Assembly: GCF_027580225.2 (NCBI RefSeq)
Contig: NC_073355.2
Location: 24,269,501 to 24,333,500 of the forward strand
Direction: 5' to 3'
Length of the DNA stretch: 64,000 nt
Source of the DNA: Misgurnus anguillicaudatus
Taxonomy: Eukaryota > Chordata > Actinopteri > Cypriniformes > Cobitidae
Each line of letters opens with the position of its first letter. Within the stretch, counting starts at the first letter, position 1. The notes under the pieces are model-generated. The model had not been told where the DNA came from and ran no database searches. It saw nothing but the letters and a program-made list of their open reading frames with translations. A program made the position numbers and the translations under genes. Of the stretch, positions 44,748 to 56,882 are shown piece by piece.

Positions 44748-47154
44748 CACTCTAAAAATGGCTGGGTTATTTTTTAACCCAAAATGCTGGGTTGAGTCTG
44801 TTGGGTTGTTTTGCTGGGTTATTTTTTTACACTTTAAACACTTTTTGGGTCGTTTCAGTTTTCTAGGTGTTGGGTTAAAACTGCTGGGTTATTATGTTGG
44901 GTTGTTTGAAGAGGCTCATGTGCTTCGCGCCCTGATGTTTGAATGTGCTCAGCAAGGGTCGTCGTGAAAGGACAGAGTCACTGGAAGCGGTTGTTTCAAG
45001 GTAAGTTTATATGTTTTTGTGAACATTTCATGAATATAAACAAGATTATAACATTTTGCGAGACAGCAACGTGGTAATTTATAAAGACTAAGACGACGGG
45101 TGTAATTTGGAGGAATGACGACTGTTTCCTCAGATCGCCATTTACACAAATTGACTCGAATAATCGTTCTAAGATGTTTGATATGGCATATTAATAAAAT
45201 TAATAAAATAGATGTTACAAAATCCCCATCACACGGTTGATTACGTTAACTCATGACAATTTCTTTAAGCCTTTACCAAAGCAAGTCAAAACCGGTACCG
45301 AGTCGACCTCCGCAACCCCACTTCGGCTTCTTGTGTCACACACGCGCAGTTTTCCCTTTCCCAGCTTAACAAGCGATAGCGACGCTGTTAAATTAAATTT
45401 AGCGACAAACGAGTTGCTTTCTTGTCATTCGATATGTAAAGACAGACCGCGAGGCGCGAGCACATGTTAACCGGCGGCGGAGAATATGAATTTAGATGTG
45501 TTATTGATTCGTATTTAGCTACTATTTTATATTCATTTCATAATATTTTTGGGTTGTCTCCTGTGATTTCAAATTTATATTGACCAACCCTCTGATCTGT
45601 GGCTGATACTGTAACAGAGATGTTATGTTTTTAGCAGAGATCAGATGTGATGTTGTTTTCCAATTATTTTTTTAGAGTGTGCAAAGTTTTAACGTCCATC
45701 CATTGATGAGGCTAGCAAGACCTTCATACAACTTCAGCCAGTAAGTATAACATTTAATAATTCCTATTTAAAATATATTGGGAATGTCTTAATTATCTGC
45801 TACATTTTAGTTCTGCAGCACTTTATTCTTTATAGTCAGATCATCCTATTTGTCAGTCTGTGTGGTTAGCAGCCTTTGTTGTTGGCACAACAGTTAAAGG
45901 AGTGTAACACCAAAGTCTTATGCAAACCAACGACAGGCCATTGCATTTTTGGAAAAAAAATCTCACACGTGGTGGTAATGCGGCCAGGGATGCAAAAGAA
46001 ACCCTTATAATTTTTATAAAATGTATAATTCACTTGGCCCACATGGTTTTCTGAATACTTAAATTTGATAATTCAGTTCAGACCACTAAAAGTTTTTTCC
46101 TCTTTTGTAGATTGCAGATGATGGTAGATGTGGTGGAATTTCTTCTCTGGACAGAATCCTCGAAACCCTTTCCTTTCGTCCTGGCCATGGGAAACATGCG
46201 GCAGATCTCTCAATCTTTTTTCTCAATCAGTCTCTCTGAATACGGAAGTGACTTAAACGGCAATTCGGCCAAGATGGCGACGGCACGCACCGCCTACTTT
46301 AAGCTTCAAAAATGCTCTTCACAAACCAATAGGTGACGTCACGGACACTACTTGCATATTTTTTACAGTCTCTGGTTTAAAGGCATTTTAAGTGCTTGAA
46401 AATAAATACCCCAGGCAATGTGCTTATATGGGAATTCCTGTAGTCTGTCATTTTTCAAATTGATAAATACTCTCCTGTTCGTTTCCTTTGTACATATTAG
46501 TTCGAGACAAGTAAATTTAATAAATGAAGTATTTTAAGTCAAATACATTCCATTCTGCGAAACTTAAAACATTTGTTCTTTAAAAAAACTTTACACATCT
46601 ATGAATGATTTTACTTTTAATTTAACAATTACATTGTTTCTTTTCTTACACTGCTGTAGTTTTGTTTATGTACATTTCAGTATTTCATTTATATACTGTA
46701 AAATTACAAATTCTGTCTTAAATCCAAACGAATTGATTCAACCTGTTACATTGTTACTTCAATGTGCATAATTTATGATATTTTATAAATATATTTATAC
46801 TTGAAGTATGTAAGCAGTCCTTAAAATGATTTTGCAACTGCCAACTGTAAAAATGTAAGAGTTTGTAGTTATTTTGCAGTCAAATAAACATTTATTTGCT
46901 GTTAACAATGGTCTTGATTTACAATAAAGCACATGATAAAAATAACCCAGCAAGAACAACCCAAAACCCAGAACACCAATCCCACAAATGGCCAAAACGA
47001 CCACATGTTGGGCCCCCCCAACAACCCAACCTGCCGGGCCAAAATGTGCCACCCAACGTGTTGGGTTACTTTAACCCAGCATGTGTTCTGTCCAATATTT
47101 ACCCAGCGCTGGGTTGCCAATTGGGTTGTTTTTAACCCAACCATTTTTAGAGTG
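44748..47154. mobile_element. 2.4-kb element with CACTCTAAAAATGG ends
   Basis: Inverted ends CACTCTAAAAATGGCTGGG and the matching CCATTTTTAGAGTG (ending 47154) enclose 2407 bases. The sister site at 59793-59805 is empty (CAGTACATGTACTTACC) and shows a 2-bp TG duplication. The interior has long TGGGTTA-rich subterminal blocks and otherwise unrecognised sequence. It is the long form of the MITE at 14285. Confidence 0.82.
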
Positions 47155-47156
47155 TG

Positions 47157-48015
47157 TACTTACCTTGTACATATATGGTAAATAAGTTGTACTTACCGAC
47201 AAATGTGTGGTACTTACTTTTAGGTATCTACATGGTAATTAACTGGTATCATTACTATACTTACCAATGGTACATACTTGGTAGTTATTATGTAACTCTA
47301 GATAAGTACTGGGTAATAACAGATACATACGTATAGTGTAGGTATACTGTAACTAATGAGAAACATTACTGTACTTACAAATAAATGTACAATTTAAGTA
47401 TTTAGTATTTACAGGCAAGTTAGGGTAAATGAGGTATTTATAGTGTACATATATATGATTACTAATATCAAACACTACTGTACTTACAAATTGTACATGA
47501 TAAGTGTGTGGTACCTGTAGGCCAGTGTAACCATGGACGGTCAAAAGGGGACGTAAAAAAGCTGAGAAGGAGGTATGAGAATATTGTGACAGGGCTTGAC
47601 ATAACACCTGCAGATGCAGGACGGGTAGATTTCAGCACTGTTGGGTAAGACATCCACTACCACCAGCCTCTTAGCACGTCTAATATAATTTCAACCTACA
47701 GCCAAAAAAAAGGTAGCCAGGCTCTTCGTATGACCAATTTACAATCTGATCACAATTTGTTATCGAATAACTTGTGAATGCCATTCTCATATTTAACAGT
47801 ATTTTAAAAATACAAAAATACAAAATACGATTAATTTTCAACTTTTTTGTATTTGAAATTCATATTTGAAATACATGTATCAAAAATGCTGCCCATCCCT
47901 GACTGTAAGTATATGCGCAAGCGAAAGATATCACAATCGGCCAGTACTCTTTGTTTAAATCGGTATCACACAAAAATGCTATCAGTGCATCTCTCCTTTT
48001 CATTTTTAGCAGTCT
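47157..48015. repeat. TACTTACC repeat segment, copy 1
   Basis: About 350 bases rich in GTACTTAC / GTAAGTAC-type motifs, then a 124-base open segment, then the intron leading to a P-type exon. Near-identical copies lie at 55173-55800 and 59803-60655. Confidence 0.8.
47521..47644 (+). CDS. Unrecognised 124-bp exon-like segment, copy 1
   Basis: Bounded by acctgtag| and |gtaaga and open in one frame: GQCNHGRSKGDVKKL, then a basic stretch and ITPADAGRVDFSTVG. It resembles no family I recognise. It would be phase 1 in and phase 2 out, so it cannot be inserted between the sushi exons without breaking frame. It may be a terminal exon or a captured transposon piece. Confidence 0.3.
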
Positions 48016-48491
48016 CTAGGCATAAAAAAATTTGTTTGGTTCCGGTGTCCGACCGACCCTGCCAATTTATGTTCGACCCAAATTTATTTTATGAGCTTGG
48101 GGAAGAAATAATACACATTAAATAATACACAAATAAAAAAACTTTGAGGCGAACTATAATTTACCTTTTAGTACAGCACCGTTTTTGTAAAGCAAGCGTC
48201 CTCCAGCAACAAACAAAGCAGCTACACGGTCGTTAACACAATAGTTCACAGATCGTTGTCGCCACTTACCAAAGCACTGGTAAAGTGGTAATTTTTGGTG
48301 TGCATTCGAGATGCTGTTTCGTGAACAGCAACGTGATCTTTTGCCCCGCCGAAAGTTGTAAATTACAGACAAAAAAAGACGAGCTGAACAACGATATGCA
48401 AGTGGGCTTTTCTCTTCCAGAGAGCACAAACCAAGGCTCATTTTTGCTGGCAGTAAGTAAATTATAATATTTGAATTTATGGTATTATGAC

Positions 48492-49453
48492 CAGGGCTTG
48501 ACATTAACACCCGCAAACGGGGGTAAGATTTCGGCCGTAAGGCGGGTTGTAGTTTTCTTAAAAGTTATGCGAAATGATAAACAATACGCAATGCGACACT
48601 GGGAAACTACAACTCCCATGAGCATTCTGCACCCAGAGCAACGCACAGAGATCTGTTGAGAGACGCGCACGCGATCAGCGGGGCGTTGCGGACCAAAGCG
48701 TCACCTTCCAGAGAGCGCGCGAGAGCTGATGGATTTGCGAATGCACAAGAGGACGCAGTCTGAGCGCATACACACTTCGGGAAAGATAAAACAATTGCAT
48801 GGAAGTGATTGAAGAGATATAAATTGCGTGCACACTCTCAGTGCAAGAGCGAAGAGAAATTCAGCGCATACCTGAATGCACACGAAATCAAAAGAAACCC
48901 GCCATCGAGACGTTCGCGCATCATTTTAATGTAACAATAATGCCCTCCCGACATTTGTCATTAAAAATCTTAAATCACTTTTATCAGAAACCATTTAGCT
49001 TATAAAATACATCTGCATGACAGTAAAAATAATGTACATATCTTGACAGTATTTACTGCTGTTGTTAATAAATATTTAAAGTGGTTATCGATGGGTTTTG
49101 TGTTTATCTTTTCAGTTTAGAATTAGTGTTTCTTCTACATCCCTGTTCTACTTTTAATATATTAATTCAAAGTTAATCTATTTATGCCTTACTTACTAGC
49201 ATGTTTTTCATGCACCTTATATGATCTGATATACCAGCTATATACCAGCTAATAAATGTTGTCTTAATTCGGGTAGTCAGACTGCATTTGAAATTCAGTC
49301 TGCATCTAATTTAGCAAGTAAATTTGTTTGAATTAAAGTCATTTTAGGATGCCAAAGTCAAATTTAATCAAATAAAATGTAACTTTGGCTAGTACCTTTG
49401 AAAAACAACTAGCCACTTTGGCTGGTGAGCAAAAAAGTTAATGTCAAGCCCTG
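48492..49453. mobile_element. hAT-type MITE nested in the 2.28-kb element
   Basis: Inverted ends CAGGGCTTGACATTAA and TTAATGTCAAGCCCTG, flanked by an exact 8-bp duplication ATTATGAC (48484-48491 and 49454-49461). 962 bases, no transposase. Confidence 0.92.
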
Positions 49454-49678
49454 ATTATGACATTTGTTAAAGAGTTCCACTTTTATACTTTAGCCACAGG
49501 CTCACGTAAGATATTTTTCATATCATACAGTGTTTCCCACACATAAGTTAGACTAATTCTAGTTAGACAGATTCAACACCGGCCTCCACATATTGCGTTT
49601 CGTTATTTATTTATTTTTTTACTTTAAAACACGCAGTGTATTCGTTCAGCTGCATTTACTGTTCCTGCTCTCTCTCTT

Positions 49679-49685
<7 letters not shown>

Positions 49686-49767
<82 letters not shown>
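49686..49767. repeat. (CA)n microsatellite
   Basis: Long CA run interrupted by CACG repeats; encodes the meaningless HTHTH frames. A second CA run lies at 50044-50073. Confidence 0.92.
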
Positions 49768-49768
<1 letters not shown>

Positions 49769-50041
49769 TCTGGTTTCCATGTTTTGTGGGGACATTCCAT
49801 AGGCGTAGTGCATTTTATACCGTACAAACTGTATATTCTAATCCCCTAACCTAACCCATTCCCTAACCCCAACCATCACAGAAAACTTTCTCCTACTTCA
49901 CATTTTCAATAAACATCATTCTGTTTGATTTATAAGCTTGTTTCCTCATGGGGACATCAAAATGTCCCCACAAGGTCACAAAAACACTGGTATTCCTATC
50001 TTTGTGGGGACAATTGGTCCCCACAACGTGATAATTACCAG

Positions 50042-50078
<37 letters not shown>

Positions 50079-50332
50079 TAAAAAGAGATAATCCGTGGAG
50101 ATACGTGGCTCTGCGCTGCGTGAGACAAACACGCAATATGGCCAAAGTCACCTCAAATATATCCGCTATTCAATTTAAATATTTAACAATTTCCTACCTA
50201 TCCCTTGCTGCCACTGTAAAAAAAATAAAAAATAAAATAAATTCCCTACAGACCCATGACCTAAACTGACAACCAACCAGAACCAAACTTATTTTTTATG
50301 CCCTATTAACATGTCTGTACATTTGTTTGCAG

Positions 50333-50524
50333 CTGTTCAATGTTCAGAGCTGATCACACCAAACAATGGGGTAATGCAGTGTTACGATTTTAAAGGCAAA
50401 TTTAGCTACAAATCCACCTGTGAGTTTGCTTGTAATGAAGGATACACGTTACGAACATCCAGCTCCTCTACACTGCTTTGTGGAGCCACAGGAGTCTGGA
50501 ATGATTCACAACCCAGCTGTGAAA
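50333..50524 (+). CDS. Sushi exon 5 (P type, unit 2)
   Basis: 192 bp, acceptor tttgcag|, donor GAA A|gtaag, phase 1-1. It is almost identical to exon 1 but with YDFKG in place of YDCNG, giving the regular six cysteines. It keeps KFSYKSTCEFACNEGY and a Trp near the end. Confidence 0.88.
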
Positions 50525-50619
50525 GTAAGAAGGCTTAGGTGTTTCCCATAATGTCTAGTGATAGATCTGCTTTAATGTCTATGAATTTATATAATGGTGC
50601 CCATTTTCTACTCTTTCAG

Positions 50620-50805
50620 TTATAAAATGCAAACCAGAGGACATCCCCAGACCAGATCATAGTAGCGTCAAATGTTCTGATCAAAAGTATTCATATGACT
50701 CTGTATGTGAATACTCATGTGAGGAGGGTTATGAACTGAAGGGGTCCAATATGACAAAATGCACTGCTACCACAGAATGGACCGGCACATCACCAACCTG
50801 TGAAC
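50620..50805 (+). CDS. Sushi exon 6 (K type, unit 2), 6 bp shorter
   Basis: 186 bp, same splice sites as exon 2. Two codons are lost and the neighbours changed in the loop before the SYDSVC motif (SDQKYSYDS instead of SGPNGNFSYDS), removing the N-glycosylation sequon. The frame and all six cysteines are kept. Confidence 0.87.
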
Positions 50806-52660
50806 GTGAGTAGAAATTACATCAACTTATGTAAAGAAAATATAACTACTTTCATTAGCGATGGACCAGTGACAAAATTTTCAAACACCCCTAAGTTCAA
50901 AATGTATCACATGACTAGACAGAGCAGAAAATTCCCTTTACAAAGACACCTGGATTGTAAAAATCAGTTGAGGATTGAAAAAATGCTGATATTTATAATA
51001 TTAGGGATTATACAAAAATTTTATACATTAACTACAATAGAAGGTATGTGATCGAAAATGCTTATTTTTCCACATGTTTTTGCTTGTAACTTTCTCATTT
51101 TATCAGATAATATCATGAAATATGGACAGAATGTAGAATGTTGTTAGATCTTTCAAATGAAATCATGAACATTTACTGTTGGTATGGACATCAGACCCAT
51201 GGTTTTTAGAACGATGCCTGCAGTGGACGTTCTGACAGGACGTTCGCTAATCTGCCACCCCAAATGTGATGGTTGCTGTGAACTGAAAACACCTTAGGGC
51301 TAAAAGCTTGAAATGTTGTTCTCAACATAGTTACTATCGTATTCAGGAAAAACACACTCCCACTAGGCAGCGAGGAGTAGATATTGGATGACACGCATTT
51401 TAACAGTAGCACGCAGTTTGGAACTTTTGTTTTTGGATCAATTAAAAATTATTATTTTAATTTCAATTTCAGAATTTTTGATATCTATTTCAATGACAAA
51501 AGATCAATACTGCAAGCAGCGGTGGGGAAAGATACATCAAAATATATTTTGAAATAAAACGAAATATAGCTTTAAGTGTATCAACATAAACTACAAAATA
51601 CAGCAGCCACAACATGTATCAAATTCAACTAATATATTTTGAAAATACTATTTAAAAAATACTTTTACAAGAGAGCATGACATTTCTCCGCAAACCTTCC
51701 ATCAGTTGGACTATTTGATCTATTGCTTCACCATTACATTGACTCTGATTGAGTCGTCCAAAAATCTGACATGCATCCGGTAACGAATGGCTTACTTTGC
51801 TTTAGCAACACTGACAAACAAATCATTCAAAAGATGACAACTGATGGCACCTTTATTCATAGCAACTAGTTTCTAACTAATTAATCATTTGGTTCTTATT
51901 ATAAATATAATAATATATTGTGTCATGCAGTCATTCATGCAATGGTATGCAAACCAAAATATCATGATCCTACTAAACAGCTACTTCAACTATAGGGTTA
52001 TGGTTTAAAACAGGCTTTAGAATACACACGCACTGCCGTGAGCAGCCTTTTTTTACACAATTGTACTCGTATATCCGTATCATAGAGTGGCTCACAGTAA
52101 ATGCTGCTGCTATAAGTAAGTTTAGATCGCTACACAAATATGGTGGCATTAAAATCCCAGAGCAGCAGGGCAATGCATGACAAATGTCTAATCGAGAGTC
52201 AATAAACATTTATGTAAACCAGATTAGTGCAGAGATAAATTCATTTGCATTTAAAAGAACACACCCAAAAACAGCACACTTTTGGTCACACCTACAAAAA
52301 TGGCAATTTTAACATGTTCTAATAAATTATCTATATGGTACTATGAGCTAGAACTTCACATACGACACCAAAGAGTTATTTCACATCTTAAAAAAGTCTT
52401 TAAAAATTGATGGAAAGCTGGTAGCCTGCACGTTTGACCATCACCTTTCAAATGAATCAATTTTCTGGTCTGGGGCTGGGGAAGCTTGTAAGAAGACACC
52501 AATCAGAGGCCGCATTATGATGCCATCATGTAGACTTCTTATAAAATATTTTACAGTATTTTAAAAATACAAAAATGCAAATCACGAAAGAATTTTGATA
52601 CAAAACACAACAGCATTTTCAATCCTATCAAATACAATAACTGTACCATTTTTTTTTTAG
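50806..52660. other. Intron of the sushi array, unit 2
   Basis: The uninterrupted counterpart of the intron that carries the DIRS insertion in unit 1. It shares the dispersed repeat near 52170-52260. No exon seen. Confidence 0.65.
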
Positions 52661-52852
52661 TTGTAAAATGCAGTCCCGTGGAGGTCAACACTTTACAGCA
52701 TGGCAGTTTCCAATGTTCTGAACCCAGAGGAAAGTATTCATATGACTCTGAATGTGTATACTTATGTAATACGGGTTATGAACTGAAGGGGTCCAATAAG
52801 AGGAAATGCACTGCTACCAAACAATGGACCGGCACACCACCGACCTGTGAAC
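52661..52852 (+). CDS. Sushi exon 7 (unit 2)
   Basis: 192 bp, acceptor tttttttag|, donor GAA C|gtgag, phase 1-1. It reads VKCSPVEVNTLQHGSFQC, GKYSYDSECVYLCNTGYEL, KQWTGTPPTCE. Six cysteines. It is the sister of exon 3. Confidence 0.87.
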
Positions 52853-53211
52853 GTGAGTATAAATTACTTTAACTTATTTAAAGCAAATATAACTACTTTT
52901 CATTAGTGATGGACCAATGTATAGGCCAATTTTGGATCAATTAAAAAAAAAATTTTATTTTTATTGAACTTTGCTTATTTAAAAACACGATTGTAACAGA
53001 TATCTATTTCCATGACAAAAGTTCAATACTGCAAGCAGAGTTGAGCAAAGACACATCAAAATATATTTTAAAATTAAACCAAATACCTTAGTTTTAAGTG
53101 TATCGAAATAAATTACAAAATACAGCAGCCACAACATCTATCAAAATAAACTACTGTATTTTGAAAATATTAAAAAAAGTTTTAATCACTGTACCATTTT
53201 TGTTTTTTTAG
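52853..53211. other. Intron between sushi exons 7 and 8
   Basis: About 360 bases, counterpart of 43798-44154. No other feature. Confidence 0.7.
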
Positions 53212-53403
53212 GGGTAAATTGCAATCCGGAGGAGGTCCTCACTTTACATCATGGCAAGGTCCAATGTTCTAAACCCAATGGAATGTTTTCATATGACTCT
53301 GAATGTGTATACTCATGTGAGGAGGGTTATGAACTGAAGGGGTCCAATACGAGAAAATGCACTGCTGCCAAACAATGGACAAACACACAACCGACCTGTG
53401 AAC
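53212..53403 (+). CDS. Sushi exon 8 (unit 2)
   Basis: 192 bp, acceptor gtttttttag|, donor GAA C|gtgag, phase 1-1. It reads VNCNPEEVLTLHHGKVQC, NGMFSYDSECVYSCEEGYEL, KQWTNTQPTCE. Six cysteines. It is related to exon 10. Confidence 0.87.
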
Positions 53404-53798
53404 GTGAGTAGAAATTACTTCAACTTATGTAAAGAAAATATAACTACTTTCATTATCGATGGACCAGTGACAAAATTTTCAAACACCCCTAAGTTCAGAC
53501 AAATGTATAGGAAAATTTTTGGATCAATTTAAAGAAATTATTTTATTTTTATTGCACTTTGCTTATTTAAAAACATGAACGTAACAGATATCTATTTCAA
53601 TGACAAAAGTTCAATACTGCTAGCAGCGTTGGGCAAAGATACATCAAAATATATTAGAAAATAAAATACAGCATACCTTATTTTTAAGTGTATCAAAATA
53701 AACTACAAAATACAGCAGCCACAACATGGATCAAAATAAACTACAGTATTTTGTATTTTGAAAATACATAAAAATACTGGTAGCACTTTATTTTACCA
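53404..53798. other. Intron downstream of sushi exon 8
   Basis: Aligns with 44347-44740 and 59435-59790, including the terminal GGTAGCACTTTATTTTAC. No exon. Confidence 0.65.
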
Positions 53799-55172
53799 AC
53801 ATGATCTCACAAAGTTCCATGGCATAGTCACGGAATTTTGTGCTCATTTTTCCGTGGCAGTCTCACACATTGGTTACCCAACTGCCTTCTCCTATTTTCA
53901 AACCATTTTCGCTTCGATGTACAGTAGGGTTAGATTTGGTGTTTGCGTTAGTATGTCACTTTAACTATTGGTTTACACTTTTTTTTCTGATTTATTCTTT
54001 TATATTTTCTAAACTTTAAACAATTGTCGCCTGGCGTTGGGGTTAGAGTTGGGTTTGGGTAGGGATGTCATTTCATGTAAATCTAACCCTAAACCGAAGC
54101 GAAAATGGTAAGAAAATAGGACAAAACAGTTGAGTAACCAATCCGTGAGAATGCCACGGAAAAAGACAGTCCGTAGCAGGGCCACAGAAAAATGCGGAGC
54201 TCCGTGAGAATGCCATGGAAAAATTAGCACAGTGTCAACAGCTCACAGAAATTTGTGCATACACAGACATCAAACGAAATATTATAGAGCTTTCAGTCTT
54301 TTCCATGGCACTTACACTTCTAACAATCTGAAAACCCCTGCTTTCATGCAAAAACCACCAAAATAAAAGTGATGACTAACTTTAATATCAAATACTATTC
54401 AATCGGAATAATGACACATTTGCATCATATTTACATCTAAACCGGCATGTTTTATTTAAGTCTTAATGGCTTGTTTAATTTAATGCATTTTGCACAACAA
54501 CTACATTATCATATAAAATTAATGTAATTTTAAATCCATAAAGTATATAAACAACGAAAATGACATAAGCTATAGCCACGTGATTGATTTTAATGTTCAA
54601 TAATGATTTTAAAAAATATGTTTAGATAAAATTATTAGAGGAACGGATTTTTGCATTAAATTTTACCTCATGTAAGCATGTGAGATTCCGCGCCCGCGTG
54701 AACTCTGGCGAACTCTGGCGAACTTTGGCGTTGTGCCAAGAAGATGAATCTCTTCTAATGTAACATTGAGACGGTCACATTTAAAACCATACATTTTCTA
54801 CACAGAGGAGGTTAACTGCACATTACCGTACTGGGGTTTGGAAATGTTGTGAGCGTTTCTAACACGTTTTAATTCCTCAGATAGCCAAATGCAACAGCAA
54901 GCCAGCAACAGCAGAGAGCTTGTGAGCGCCAGCTGCCGCCAGAATAAAAGTAATGTAACATGATCAAAACACTATCAAAACGGCGAAAATCTCCGAAAAG
55001 TGACAAGGATGCAGCACAGAATGTATAATATTGTGCATATTAAACATATTAAAAGTCAAATAACAGATTAATGGATGCTTATTTGATTTTGAGGTTGGAT
55101 GCAAAATCCATTGGCTCAAAAAAACCAAGGGGGCAGGTGCCCCCTCAGTTTGAATGGGCATGACGGCTCTGC
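53799..55172. mobile_element. Insertion of unrecognised repeat DNA in unit 2
   Basis: Relative to 59790 this intron gains about 1.4 kb and loses AGTACATG. The left part is palindromic (GTTCCATGGCATAGTCACGG and inverted relatives near 54140-54240); the right part ends CCCCCTCAGTTTGAATGGGC. No transposase or RT was read. It is probably more than one nested element. Confidence 0.45.
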
Positions 55173-55543
55173 GTGTACTTACCTTGTACATATATGGTAA
55201 ATAAGTTGTACTTACCGACAAATGTGTGGAACTTACTTTTAGGTATCTACATGGTAATTAACTGGTATCATTACTATACTTACCAATGGTACATACTTGG
55301 TAGTTATTATGTAACTCTAGATAAGTACTGGGTAATAACAGATACATACGTATAGTGTAGGTATACTGTAACTAACGAGAAACATTACTGTACTTACAAA
55401 TAAATGTACAATTAAAATATTTAGTATTTACAGGCAAGTTAGGGTAAATGAGGTATTTATAGTGTACATATATATGATAAGTAACTAATATCAAACACTA
55501 CTGTACTTACAAATTGTACATGATACGTGTGTGGTACCTGTAG

Positions 55544-55667
55544 GCCAGTGTAACCATGGACGGTCAAAAAGGGACGTAAAAAAGCTGAGAAAGAGGTATG
55601 AGAATATTGTGACAGGGCTTGACATAACACCTGCAGATGCAGGACGGGTAGATTTCAGCACTGTTGG
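55544..55667 (+). CDS. Unrecognised 124-bp exon-like segment, copy 2
   Basis: Same boundaries and frame as 47521-47644. Two substitutions relative to copy 1 (SKRDVKK and LRKRYEN) leave it open. Function unknown. Confidence 0.3.
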
Positions 55668-56690
55668 GTAAGACATCCACAACCACCAGCCTCTTAGCAC
55701 GTCTAATATAATTTCAACCTACAGCCAAAAAAAGGTAGCCAGGCTCTTCGTATGACCAATTTACAATCTGATCACAATTTGTTATCGATTAACTTGCAGT
55801 TAGTGAATGCCGGTTTGGTGGAATCGCGCTGAATGACACACAACAGAAGCGCTCTCTCGCATGCGCAATCAGTTCCAACACGATCACATGAGAATGGATA
55901 TCAACGAAGTTTATAGGCGTCACGTTGCCTTTCATTTTAATTTAAAGATAAAATGCATCGTCAGTTTTGTCTAAAGGCAGTTTTGGTCACTTTATCAGAA
56001 AGTTATGTGTGTGCTGGCTTGTGAAAGAAAATCAAAGTTAACCATTTGTTGATCATACCTGGTCTGGTGCCCGTCCTAACCCATCCACACACACATAGAT
56101 GATTCGACTATCGGTTGACTATAGAAAGATTTGACAATTCTGATTCAAATGTAAATCCTTAGGACACCCCTAACAAATAGATAGATAGATAAGAAGAAAT
56201 TAACGATTAAATAGCACTACACATAAAATACATATTTTTTACATTTAAAAAAATAACAGGCAGCATACCAACGTAGCCTATACCCCCCTCAATGTTCAAA
56301 CCAAATCTACGCCCTTGACCACACCAATATCTTGACATTAAAATCACAGTTGTTGTTGTTCAACAATGAAACGCTTTATGTTTTTTGTGTACAACCAACT
56401 AAAAAACACCAAAATAAAATTGAACTTTCTTTAATAATGTGGTGTCCTTCTGAGAGAGTTCTTCTGGCTGCTGATTTTGGAGCCCAAAACAAACAACATT
56501 TATTCTCCTTTTATGGCAATGGATGTCATTCTCATATTTTACAGTCTTTTAAAAATACAAAAATACAAAATGTGAAAGCATTTTCATCATCATCAACCCT
56601 ATCAAAAACAAATTACAAAATACTATTTTGTATTTGAAATCCGTATTTTAAATACATGTATCAAAAATGCTGCTCTTTCTACTCTTTCAG
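55668..56690. other. Spacer before sushi exon 9
   Basis: It starts with the conserved segment after the 124-bp unit, then unique sequence including a short TAGA run. Near 56440-56530 it matches the sequence before the terminal DIRS element (63240-63300). There is no P-type exon here, unlike units 1, 2 and 4. Confidence 0.6.
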
Positions 56691-56882
56691 TTATAAAATG
56701 CAAACCAGAGGACATCCCCAGACCAGATCATAGTAGCGTCAAATGTTCTGGACCCAATGGAAATTATTCATATGACTCTGTATGTGAATACTCATGTGAG
56801 GAGGGTTATGAACTGAAGGAGCCCAAAACGACAAAATGCACTGCTACCACAAAATGGACCGTCACACCACCGACCTGTGAAC
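56691..56882 (+). CDS. Sushi exon 9 (K type, unit 3)
   Basis: 192 bp, acceptor ctctttcag|, donor GAA C|gtgag, phase 1-1. It begins IKCKPEDIPRPDH like exons 2, 6 and 12, with NGNYSYDSVCEYSCEEGYEL and KWTVTPPTCE. Six cysteines. Its usual P-type partner is missing upstream. Confidence 0.87.

Larger units (their letters stand above)
48019..50302. mobile_element. 2.28-kb DNA element, CTA target duplication
   Basis: Inverted ends GGCATAAAAAAATTTGTTTGG and CCAAACTTATTTTTTATGCC. CTA lies on both sides (48016-48018, 50303-50305). The sister site at 60655-60662 (GTCTCTATTAAC) is empty. It contains a nested hAT MITE and two CA microsatellites. The 3-bp duplication fits a PIF/Harbinger-like element, but no transposase was found. 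Confidence 0.85.

Noticed and set aside
45237..46336. Frames of 74-77 residues inside the 2.4-kb element
   Set aside because: No transposase motif, no similarity I recognise, and no conservation to compare.
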